Of a DNA stretch of 8,525 nucleotides, positions 1-5,726 are shown one piece after another. The DNA comes from Candidatus Woesearchaeota archaeon (GTDB lineage: Archaea; Nanobdellota; Nanobdellia; Woesearchaeales; GW2011-AR4). Below the pieces are notes generated by a model, which did no database searches, was not told the origin of the DNA, and saw only the letters and a list, made by a program, of their open reading frames with translations. Position numbers and translations under genes: made by a program. Each line of letters starts with the position of its first letter. The first letter of the stretch is position 1. Location of the stretch: the NCBI GenBank assembly GCA_016211245.1, contig JACQSQ010000052.1, forward strand, positions 1 to 8,525. Reading direction: 5' to 3'.

Positions 1-744
1 AAGGAAAAAGAAAAGCTTGAATCGGAAATGAAAAAATTTGACGGGAAGGTTGAGCAGGCCAACAAGCCGGAGCCTGAGGAGCCAAAATCTTCCGACAAGC
101 CGCTGATTATAGGCATTGCTTTGATAATAATCGCGCTGATAGCCATCATCTCTTACTCTGTCTTTTATAAAGAGCAGCCGAAAACACTTGAGGACCTGCA
201 TGTCTTAAACCTTCAGGGCAAGCTCAAGCCCGAGCAGGGCTATGTCTATAATGGAGTTTACAGCTTTGTGAAATTTGACAATGTCTGGCATGTTCAATTA
301 AAATCTCCAAAAGGCACAAAGGTTTACAGCATGGCCCTGAGATACTCGCCAAGAGAAGTGCAGGGCATAGTTATAGAAGGAAACTTGGACAGGCAGTTTT
401 TTGACAACCAAACCCAATTTTATGCCACATTTAATCCCACGGGAAATGATTTTTCAATGGTGGCTTTGGCAGTTGCCGATTTCGAAGCCCACATGACAAA
501 AGTATTTGAAAAATTCCCAATAGGTGCTTGTGACAGGAATGAAACTTATGTATGCATTGAAAGGCCGATAGTTACCTGCTCTGACACAGGCAAGCTTGTG
601 CTGTATGTAAGGGAATCCCAAAAATTCAGAGCTTATTATAATAACAACTGCATTGTGGTGGAGGGAAACGGGTTTGATTTGGTAAAGGGCGTTGACAGGA
701 TACTGTATAACTTGTACGGGCTGATGGAGCAGGAAGAAATATAA
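1..744 (+). CDS. Membrane-anchored protein with four-cysteine outer domain, 5'-partial
   Basis: I do not recognise a named family. The frame is open back to base 1 (KEKEKLESE precedes the first ATG at 28) and no promoter is visible there, so the gene probably begins upstream; ATG 28 remains a possible start giving 238 residues. Counting from that Met, residues 1-24 are charged and Pro/Glu/Lys-rich, 25-47 form one strongly hydrophobic helix, and the rest is a soluble domain. Four cysteines (168, 176, 184, 208) lie in its last third, in a pattern suggesting two disulfides or a metal site, which would fit an extracytoplasmic location. The C-terminus, around residues 208-233 (GNGFDLVKGVDRILYNLYG), looks like an amphipathic helix. 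A single-pass protein with a small cytoplasmic tail and an exported domain is inference from this layout. Nothing in the neighbourhood indicates its role. Confidence 0.72.
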   Translation, partial: KEKEKLESEMKKFDGKVEQANKPEPEEPKSSDKPLIIGIALIIIALIAIISYSVFYKEQPKTLEDLHVLNLQGKLKPEQGYVYNGVYSFVKFDNVWHVQLKSPKGTKVYSMALRYSPREVQGIVIEGNLDRQFFDNQTQFYATFNPTGNDFSMVALAVADFEAHMTKVFEKFPIGACDRNETYVCIERPIVTCSDTGKLVLYVRESQKFRAYYNNNCIVVEGNGFDLVKGVDRILYNLYGLMEQEEI

Positions 745-796
745 TTTGTTAATCTTTGTAAAAATTAATAAGTCTGAGACCAATGTTTAAGGATTG

Positions 797-810
797 TTTA
801 AGTTAAATAA
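797..810 (+). promoter_or_regulatory. Putative TATA box for the RsmC-like methyltransferase
   Basis: The stretch tttaagttaaataa lies 17-30 nt before ATG 827, centred near -24. This fits an archaeal TATA box driving a leaderless or near-leaderless transcript. It also argues against the upstream TTG at 794 as start, because that codon would precede the box. Confidence 0.45.
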
Positions 811-826
811 ACCATATTTGAATAAA

Positions 827-1417
827 ATGGAGCATTATTATTCTGCAGAGCAAAAATCAGACCTGAAAATAAAAAAAATAAGGCAAAAGATTAAAGGAAA
901 TGAATTCGGGTTTTACACTGCATCCGGAGTCTTTTCAAAAGGCAAAATTGACAGGGGAACTTTGGTTCTTGCGGAAAATATGCGGATTAAAAACAATTCA
1001 AAAATATTGGATGTGGGCTGCGGCATTGGCATTTTGGGGATAGCTGCTGCAAAATTTTTTGATGCAGCTGTTGTGATGACCGACATAAACAAAAGGGCAG
1101 TAATGCTGGCGGAAAAAAATGTTGAATTACATAATGCCAAAGCCGAGATTCACCAGGGAAATTTGTACGAAAAAATAAAGTGCAATGATTTTGATGTTGT
1201 AATCTCAAATCCGCCTCAAACAGCAGGAAAGGAATTGTGCTTTCAATTGATAGGGCAGTCAAAAAACCATTTAAAACAAGGCGGAAATCTGCAGATAGTC
1301 GCCAGGCATAACAAGGGCGGAAAAACCTTAAGCAAAAAGATGGAAGAAGTTTTTGGAAACGTGAAGGTGATTGCAAAAAAAGCCGGATATTGGGTTTATT
1401 TGAGTGAAAAAGGATGA
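827..1417 (+). CDS. RsmC-like class I SAM-dependent methyltransferase
   Basis: Predicted RNA (or protein) N-methyltransferase of the RsmC/MTS small-domain type, 196 residues. I chose ATG 827 because the protein then opens MEHYYS, the usual start of archaeal members, and a TATA-like box sits just upstream; an in-frame TTG at 794 adds 11 residues without support. The Rossmann core is clear: ILDVGCGIGILGIAAA is SAM motif I, VVMTDINKRAVMLAEKN carries the acidic residue for the ribose, and DVVISNPP is the NPP(Y/F)-type catalytic motif that marks amino-group (N6-adenine or N2-guanine) methyltransferases. Here NPP is followed by Q rather than the usual aromatic residue. Archaeal homologues are typically single-domain, whereas bacterial RsmC has a second non-catalytic copy. 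The likely substrate is rRNA or tRNA, but the exact base cannot be told. It converges on the glycosyltransferase gene with a 14 bp gap. Confidence 0.88.
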   Translation: MEHYYSAEQKSDLKIKKIRQKIKGNEFGFYTASGVFSKGKIDRGTLVLAENMRIKNNSKILDVGCGIGILGIAAAKFFDAAVVMTDINKRAVMLAEKNVELHNAKAEIHQGNLYEKIKCNDFDVVISNPPQTAGKELCFQLIGQSKNHLKQGGNLQIVARHNKGGKTLSKKMEEVFGNVKVIAKKAGYWVYLSEKG

Positions 1418-1431
1418 GGCAACAATAAAAA

Positions 1432-2367
1432 TTATGCATTTAATGGGTGGTTTGGTCGAGGCCTGTATCGTTGCCAACCCATAGTGTCTGCATTTGGCAT
1501 AAGGCTCAGAAGCCTGGTTTGTTCTTCTCTCTGCAGGGCGAGCCATTCTCGCCAATGAGGTTTCCTCTCGCCTTGAGGCCATTGGTCAAAAAATCCACAC
1601 GGTCCGTATCTAGGATCCTCTGCCAATTGGTCCATATGTCCCGACATTTGGTCTGCATGCTGCCTGTAAAAGAAATGCCTGCCATCAGCACGCGATGCTA
1701 TTCCGTCTTCGCCCAGTTCAGCTACGAATCTCTTATGCTTATCTCTATTAGGTTCAAAATCTTTTGGTTTGCCATCCATAAATCTTTTCGTAACTCTAAG
1801 AGCATTGCCCGGGATGTAATTTGATTCTTCAGTATCAGTTTCTCTAAGATATGTAGCCCTGTCAAAATTAGGCGCAGTTCCTGCTCCGCAACAAAACCCA
1901 TGTTCGTCTATAAGCAAGCTGTTGCAATACGATACGACTACATTTGGGTCTGTTGCACGCTGCTGCTCAAGATGTTCAAATAGGACTGTTAAAAATTGAG
2001 GAGCAAAAACATCATCAGAGTCTGCGACTAAAATATACCTGCTTCTTTCATCGATATGCGGCTTTATCCTTTCAAGATTTATGTTTTTTCCGCCGCGTGT
2101 AAATGAATGGTGAGTAAAATTCGCAAATCTTCCTCTATGGGTTTCCTGGTGTTGTGCAACAATCCTCCTCAACATTTTGTATTCATGGCCAGAGCTTCCA
2201 TCATCCACTACCTTAAGATCAACACTGCCGACCCGGTCCAAAAAAGTTTGAGCAGCGATGCTATCTATAGCCTCTTCAATATATGGAAGGGATTTTTCCC
2301 AGTGCGGCATTATGACCGTTACCAAACATTCATCTTTATTTACTCTTTCATCAAGCGTAGGCATCAT
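1432..2367 (-). CDS. Family 2 (GT-A) glycosyltransferase
   Basis: Inverting or retaining GT-A sugar transferase using a nucleotide-sugar donor, probably for surface glycans or protein glycosylation, 311 residues. The N-terminus holds the family signature: VTVIMPHWEKSLPYIEEAIDS (nucleotide-binding strand and helix), VVDDGSS at 53-59, and ADSDD at 115-119, whose D-x-D type triad binds metal and donor phosphate. NYIPGNALRV near 183-192 and GEDG at 219-222 match the acceptor loop and catalytic-base region of GT2 enzymes. After about residue 235 comes a Trp-, Arg- and Pro-rich tail (WPQGERKPHWREW and onward) that I cannot place. No membrane segment is evident, so it is cytosolic or peripheral. It starts with two successive ATGs (2367 and 2364). 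Its 3' end is richer in G+C than the gene next to it (63/120 at 1441-1560 against 43/120 at 841-960, hand counts), hinting at transfer. Confidence 0.88.
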   Translation of the reverse strand: MMPTLDERVNKDECLVTVIMPHWEKSLPYIEEAIDSIAAQTFLDRVGSVDLKVVDDGSSGHEYKMLRRIVAQHQETHRGRFANFTHHSFTRGGKNINLERIKPHIDERSRYILVADSDDVFAPQFLTVLFEHLEQQRATDPNVVVSYCNSLLIDEHGFCCGAGTAPNFDRATYLRETDTEESNYIPGNALRVTKRFMDGKPKDFEPNRDKHKRFVAELGEDGIASRADGRHFFYRQHADQMSGHMDQLAEDPRYGPCGFFDQWPQGERKPHWREWLALQREEQTRLLSLMPNADTMGWQRYRPRPNHPLNA

Positions 2368-2385
2368 CTATTGAAGAAATTATGA

Positions 2386-2398
2386 ATTATTTAATAAA
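2386..2398 (-). promoter_or_regulatory. Putative TATA box for the glycosyltransferase
   Basis: Read on the minus strand, tttattaaataat is centred about 25 nt upstream of ATG 2367. This places the transcription start at or next to the start codon (leaderless). Confidence 0.45.
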
Positions 2399-2403
2399 TT
2401 TAC

Positions 2404-2461
2404 CATTTAGAGCAATAAAAATCTCAAAAAATAAATAAAAATAGAATTTAAAAAATAAAAA
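2404..2461 (-). terminator. Probable oligo-T terminator after thi4
   Basis: Immediately after the thi4 stop codon, the minus strand reads as a succession of T runs (four to six Ts each) without a GC-rich hairpin. Archaeal intrinsic termination commonly uses such U-tracts. The stretch is also upstream of the glycosyltransferase promoter, so it insulates the two co-oriented genes. Confidence 0.45.
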
Positions 2462-2462
2462 A

Positions 2463-3296
2463 TTAATTGCTTATTGCAGCCATAACCTCTGCGGAAATGT
2501 TGTTCTTCTCGAACTTTCCGTTTCTTATTTTTTCCAAAGCAAGCTTTGCAGCTTTTATTCCGCTCAGGAACATTCCGCCGAAGATTGGTCCCATTCTTGG
2601 CAATCCATTGACAGAGTTTGCCGCCATTCCTGCAACAATCAGGTTCGGGAATACTTCCCTTGTGTTTTGGACTGTAGCAATTTCACCTTTCTCGACCCAC
2701 ATCGAGCCTTCATGCCCGACAAAGCCGCCTTTGATTGGCTTGATTTTTTCATTGACAATCCTGCACACTTCTGCATTATGGCCGGTTGCATCTATCACAA
2801 TCTTGCTTTCCAAAACCAATGGGTCAATGCATTCTGCGGTCAAATGAGCGACTTGTGTCCAGTTTATCACAAGCCCGTGCAAGCCGTCATCCCTGTACAT
2901 TACATCCTGCACCTTGACAGAATTAAGCATTTTTGCCCCGTGCTCGAATGCCTGCGCAAGAAGCTTTGCGGTAACATAATAGCTGTCTGCTACGTACAAA
3001 TTTCCCTGCTTTTCCAGCTTTATGCCGAATGCTTCCAGAAATTTATTTGCCGGCTCTTCAACAACAATCTTTGGAAATAGCATTCCGCCCTGCCACATTC
3101 CGCCTCCGGCCTTGACATCCTTTTCTATTATAAGCGTCTTAACGCCTTCTCTTGCGAGCAGTAAGGCTGCTGTTGTTCCTGCAGGCCCTCCGCCGACAAT
3201 TAGGACATCTGATTCCGCATAATCCATAAAATCTTTTGCAAAATTCCCAATAATTGCCCTCGTTACATCTATTTCTCTAACTTTGCTGTTTATCAT
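2463..3296 (-). CDS. thi4: Thiazole synthase Thi4, cysteine type
   Basis: Thi4 converts NAD, glycine and a sulfur source into the ADP-thiazole precursor of thiamine; 277 residues, normal archaeal length. The N-terminal FAD/NAD-type Rossmann site is VLIVGGGPAG (31-40), followed by the acidic strand end IIEKD and the family loop GGGMWQGGMLFPKI (64-77). The C-terminal hallmark is GLPRMGPIFGGMFLSGIKAA (231-250). D158 and H173 (in TGH) have the same 15-residue spacing as the iron-binding Asp and His recalled from methanogen Thi4 structures. C156, in AECIDPLV, aligns with the yeast Cys205/plant sulfur-donor cysteine (CCMDPN, SCMDPN); sulfide-using methanogen enzymes have His there (HVDP). So this copy looks like the suicidal, self-sulfur-donating type. 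N174 replaces the usual Asp of TGHD. The start is fixed by a strong Shine-Dalgarno, and it diverges from thiM. Confidence 0.95.
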   Translation of the reverse strand: MINSKVREIDVTRAIIGNFAKDFMDYAESDVLIVGGGPAGTTAALLLAREGVKTLIIEKDVKAGGGMWQGGMLFPKIVVEEPANKFLEAFGIKLEKQGNLYVADSYYVTAKLLAQAFEHGAKMLNSVKVQDVMYRDDGLHGLVINWTQVAHLTAECIDPLVLESKIVIDATGHNAEVCRIVNEKIKPIKGGFVGHEGSMWVEKGEIATVQNTREVFPNLIVAGMAANSVNGLPRMGPIFGGMFLSGIKAAKLALEKIRNGKFEKNNISAEVMAAISN

Positions 3297-3302
3297 TCAA
3301 AA

Positions 3303-3310
3303 ATCACCCC
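3303..3310 (-). promoter_or_regulatory. Strong Shine-Dalgarno of thi4
   Basis: On the minus strand, ggggtgat lies 6 nt before ATG 3296 and matches the 3' end of archaeal 16S rRNA (complement of ATCACCTCC). It decides the thi4 start. It is the best ribosome binding site in the window, where most genes appear leaderless. Confidence 0.8.
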
Positions 3311-3332
3311 AAAATTTGAGTTTTGTTGTGTG

Positions 3333-3343
3333 TTTAAATAATT
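3333..3343 (-). promoter_or_regulatory. Putative TATA box for thi4
   Basis: The sequence aattatttaaa on the minus strand is centred about 42 nt before the thi4 ATG. A start of transcription about 26 nt downstream (near 3312) would give a leader of roughly 16 nt, just long enough to include the Shine-Dalgarno. Confidence 0.5.
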
Positions 3344-3353
3344 TGTGGGAACA

Positions 3354-3362
3354 TTTAAAAAT
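3354..3362 (+). promoter_or_regulatory. Putative TATA box for thiM
   Basis: tttaaaaat is centred about 27 nt before ATG 3385, which predicts a leaderless thiM transcript. It sits about 20 bp from the opposing thi4 box, so a regulator bound between them could control both genes. I see no obvious palindromic operator. Confidence 0.5.
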
Positions 3363-3384
3363 GCCGCTTAACTCCTAAAAAACC

Positions 3385-4173
3385 ATGATATCAGAAACTT
3401 TTGAAAAGGTAAGAAACAACAAGCCATTAGTCCATCACATTACAAACTGGGTTACAATCTATGACTGCGCAAACATGACTAGGGCTTTTGGGGCATTGCC
3501 AGTCATGGCCCATGCAAAGGAGGAATCCGGGGATATGGCAGCAATAGCCTCCTCTTTGGTTTTGAATATAGGGACTTTGACTCCTGAATTGATAGACTCA
3601 ATGATAGTTGCGGGAAAAAGCGCAAACAAAAAAGGCATACCTGTTGTCTTGGACGCAGTTGGAGTTGGAGCAACAAGATTAAGGGACGATGAGGCATTAA
3701 GATTGCTAAAAGAAATCAAAATTGACATAATAAAGGGAAATGCCTCAGAAATAGCAAAGCTGGCCGGAATGAATGTCACAACAAGAGGCGTAGAATCAAC
3801 AAAGATTGAGGCAAACCTTGTCGATGTTGCAAAAGACTTGGCAAGCAAATCAAAATCAACGGTTGTTATAACTGGCAAGCAGGATATAGTAACCGATGGA
3901 ATCAAAACCTACATGGTCAATAATGGGCATCCAATGATGGGCTCGATGGTAGGAACAGGATGCATGGCAGCCTCAATAATAGGGGCGTTTGCAGGAGTTG
4001 AGAAAGACTATGCAAAAGCAGCCGCATATGCCTTGTCATGCTTTGGGATTGCAGGGGAGCTGGCAGCTTCAAAATCAAAAGGTCCGGGCACTTTCAAGGA
4101 AAACTTCTATGATGAAGTCTACAACCTGACAGCAGAGAAAGCGCAGGAAATGGCGAAGATTGAAGAGAAATAA
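3385..4173 (+). CDS. thiM: Hydroxyethylthiazole kinase ThiM
   Basis: ThiM phosphorylates 4-methyl-5-(2-hydroxyethyl)thiazole with ATP, salvaging the thiazole half of thiamine; 262 residues, usual length for the ribokinase-like family. Visible signatures in order are VHHITNWVT (16-24), GALPVMAHAKEE (36-47, substrate pocket, normally PxMA-x-x-xEE), NIGTL (61-65), DAVGVGATRLR (90-100), IIKGNASEIAKLAG (115-128), VVITGKQDIVTDG (160-172) and GSMVGTGCMAA (186-196). C193 in GTGC is the position of the active-site cysteine at the anion hole in bacterial ThiM. No key residue is missing. It starts at the first ATG, with a TATA-like box about 27 nt upstream and no clear Shine-Dalgarno. It diverges from thi4 and is followed after 8 bp by the HhH protein gene, probably co-transcribed. 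Confidence 0.95.
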   Translation: MISETFEKVRNNKPLVHHITNWVTIYDCANMTRAFGALPVMAHAKEESGDMAAIASSLVLNIGTLTPELIDSMIVAGKSANKKGIPVVLDAVGVGATRLRDDEALRLLKEIKIDIIKGNASEIAKLAGMNVTTRGVESTKIEANLVDVAKDLASKSKSTVVITGKQDIVTDGIKTYMVNNGHPMMGSMVGTGCMAASIIGAFAGVEKDYAKAAAYALSCFGIAGELAASKSKGPGTFKENFYDEVYNLTAEKAQEMAKIEEK

Positions 4174-4181
4174 ATTTTATA

Positions 4182-4691
4182 ATGGCATCTTATCCTTTAT
4201 ACCTTTATCCTAGGATTAAATTCAGAGAACTTATTAGATTGTACCATGGTTCAGACAAAGACATCTCAGGCGATATTTCTGGAATTCTGATTGGAAATGA
4301 CAGGATTGTTGCAAGCGCAGCTTCTTTAGGCGTTGGCATTCCAGATATAGCAGGCATGCTCTCATTCACGCCCCAAAACGGTTATGCCTCCTTAGAAAGG
4401 GCAGCTTATGAGCTTTATCGCCATTACCGCTTTAGGGAATTTGTCGAGAGCGGCAGAGATTTGCACCAAATGCCTCTTGAAATCACCCCTATGGCCAAAA
4501 CAAAAAAATACGGCGGATTGGGGCCAAGAGTTATTGATTTGCTGTTAACAGCGCTTCATATTAAAACAACAGATGATTTGATTAGTTACGGCAGAAAAGA
4601 ATTATTGAAAAGAAAAAAGATTATGAACAAGGCGCTAGTTGATAAAATTTCCAGCTATATTAGGGAAATGGGTCTGGAATTAAGGACGTGA
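4182..4691 (+). CDS. Unrecognised protein with helix-hairpin-helix-like C-terminus
   Basis: I do not recognise the full protein (169 residues). Residues about 1-105 are a soluble domain of unknown type with an Ala/Gly-rich middle (IVASAASLGVGIPDIAGML, 42-60) and an aromatic, basic helix (AAYELYRHYRFREF, 74-87). Residues 111-168 resemble the C-terminal domain of bacterial RNA polymerase alpha and other HhH modules: GLGPRVIDLLLTALHIKTTDDLISY, then KELLKRKKIMNKALVDKIS, then YIREMGLEL. This matches the pattern of a helix, a hairpin at 'I.t..dL', a second helix around the usual 'G.GKKSL..I' (here IMNKALVDKI), and a closing 'GLEL'. Such modules bind nucleic acid or partner proteins. It begins 8 bp after thiM, suggesting one transcript, but a link to thiamine is only contextual. 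The stop codon touches the stop of the convergent next gene. Confidence 0.72.
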   Translation: MASYPLYLYPRIKFRELIRLYHGSDKDISGDISGILIGNDRIVASAASLGVGIPDIAGMLSFTPQNGYASLERAAYELYRHYRFREFVESGRDLHQMPLEITPMAKTKKYGGLGPRVIDLLLTALHIKTTDDLISYGRKELLKRKKIMNKALVDKISSYIREMGLELRT

Positions 4692-5048
4692 TTACAATTC
4701 TTTTATCCCTTCTTTTGTCACAGCCACCAGCCTTACGCCTATTCCCAATTTTAACAAGGCAGACAGGATAGCCATGTGCTCCTTGCCATTTCCTGAAACA
4801 AGGTTCAGGGCAACCTCAAAGTCGTATATTTTGCCATGAAGCCCATTTCTTATGTTTTCTATCAGCTGAAAAACAGGCTTTTGAAAATCAACAACGATGA
4901 AATCAGCTTCTTTTGCCGGCTTGAAGTTCCTCATTCCATGCTCATCTGTTACTAAAAATATCTTTTTCCAATCCTGCCCTTCTATTAGCTTGGCAACGTG
5001 CGCCCTGCTCTTCTCCCCCGAGGATAAGCATGCAACTAAATCTGTCAT
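4692..5048 (-). CDS. Small Rossmann-fold protein resembling a standalone CARF domain
   Basis: No named function recognised. The 118 residues alternate strands and helices throughout: strand TDLVACLSS (2-10), helix SRAHVAKLIEG (14-24), strand KKIFLVTDE (28-36), strand DFIVVDF (49-55), helix PVFQLIENIRNGL (58-70), strand VALNLVS (79-85), helix KEHMAILSALLKLG (89-102) and strand VRLVAVT (105-111). The SSGEKS loop after strand 1 and the SGNGKEHM loop after the fourth strand resemble the two ligand-binding turns of CARF-superfamily domains (S-x-G early, then TGGTK-x-M followed by a helix). The protein has no effector domain attached, so it could be a sensor, a ring-nuclease-like enzyme or simply a small nucleotide-binding protein. 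No CRISPR array or cas gene lies in the window. It is transcribed divergently from the M50 protease gene and likely leaderless. Confidence 0.75.
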   Translation of the reverse strand: MTDLVACLSSGEKSRAHVAKLIEGQDWKKIFLVTDEHGMRNFKPAKEADFIVVDFQKPVFQLIENIRNGLHGKIYDFEVALNLVSGNGKEHMAILSALLKLGIGVRLVAVTKEGIKEL

Positions 5049-5070
5049 GGAACACTAGAAAATTTTGTTG

Positions 5071-5084
5071 TATATTAATTTTTG
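5071..5084 (-). promoter_or_regulatory. Putative TATA box for the CARF-like gene
   Basis: aaaaattaatata on the minus strand is centred about 28 nt before ATG 5048, fitting leaderless transcription. It lies back-to-back with the M50 gene's box in the 93 bp divergent gap. Confidence 0.45.
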
Positions 5085-5108
5085 CACCATCTGCCATGAC
5101 CAATCAAT

Positions 5109-5119
5109 AAATTTAATAA
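5109..5119 (+). promoter_or_regulatory. Putative TATA box for the M50 protease gene
   Basis: aaatttaataa is centred about 28 nt upstream of ATG 5142, the same geometry as the other genes of the window. Confidence 0.45.
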
Positions 5120-5141
5120 GCAATAAAACTGCCAAAATTGA

Positions 5142-5726
5142 ATGCCGATAATAACATTTAGCGAAATAATAGATTTGATTGCGATGACGGTTTTTGTAGG
5201 GTACATATTTTCTGATATAATCCCTTCAAGGAGGGAAAATTATGATCCGCTGGCGCATTACAGAGGGTTTGATTTGGAAGGGCTGAAATTCGCCATTTTA
5301 GCTACAGCGCCTGCGATTATAGTGCATGAGCTTGCCCATAAGTTTGTTGCCGTAAGCTTCGGTTTGAATGCCATATTCTATGCCTTTTACAGGCAGACTT
5401 TTACGCTGATTTTAGGGGCACTAGCTGTTCTATCCAAGCTTACCGGATTCGGATTTATGCTTTTTGTTCCAGGCTATGTAGGCATAAGCGGCCATGGCAC
5501 CCATCTCCAGTTTGCTTTGGCTGCATTGGCAGGCCCTTTGGTGAACCTTGCCTTATGGCTTGGCGCATGGCTAATTCTGAAGAAGAAAATGTACAGGAAA
5601 AAATATTATTTGCTTCTTATATTGACGAGTAGAATCAATATGTTTTTGTTTATATTCAACATGCTTCCCTTTCCGGGATTTGACGGCTATAATTTTCTGT
5701 CGAATTTAATAAAATCATTTGCCTGA
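5142..5726 (+). CDS. Site-2-protease-like M50 membrane metalloprotease
   Basis: Predicted intramembrane zinc protease of the S2P/SpoIVFB class, 194 residues, cutting transmembrane substrates within the bilayer. The zinc motif HELAH (62-66) lies in hydrophobic segment 2 (about 48-72). The second motif is NMLPFPGFDG (173-182), whose D181 would supply the third zinc ligand, as in the family's N-x-(L/I)P-x-x-x-(L/F)DG. AALAGPLVNLALWLG (127-141) is the typical mid-domain GP-x-N helix. About five to six membrane segments can be drawn (6-27, 48-75, 86-110, 122-146, 155-175). There is no PDZ or CBS domain, so this is a minimal core enzyme. The start is ATG 5142 with a TATA-like box upstream. It diverges from the CARF-like gene, and its last 12 bp overlap the 3' end of the convergent PCD gene. 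The substrate is unknown. Confidence 0.88.
   Translation: MPIITFSEIIDLIAMTVFVGYIFSDIIPSRRENYDPLAHYRGFDLEGLKFAILATAPAIIVHELAHKFVAVSFGLNAIFYAFYRQTFTLILGALAVLSKLTGFGFMLFVPGYVGISGHGTHLQFALAALAGPLVNLALWLGAWLILKKKMYRKKYYLLLILTSRINMFLFIFNMLPFPGFDGYNFLSNLIKSFA

Noticed and set aside
774..779. CTGAGA, a motif of TPP riboswitches, in a thiamine-related window
   Set aside because: It stands alone upstream of the methyltransferase, without the partner motifs or the helices, and it is 2.6 kb from thiM. The thi4/thiM gap has no such motif.
454..783. 109-codon minus-strand ORF under the first gene
   Set aside because: It lies opposite a convincing membrane protein gene, with composition typical of an antisense shadow and no motif.
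987..1439. 150-codon minus-strand ORF under the methyltransferase gene
   Set aside because: The opposite strand carries unmistakable SAM-binding and NPP motifs; this reading has none and is Phe/Leu/Cys-rich, as expected of antisense.
2467..3080. Two plus-strand ORFs inside thi4
   Set aside because: They are antisense to a complete Thi4 with all signature motifs.
3459..3905. 148-codon minus-strand ORF inside thiM
   Set aside because: It is an antisense shadow of a well-supported kinase gene, with no start context or motif.
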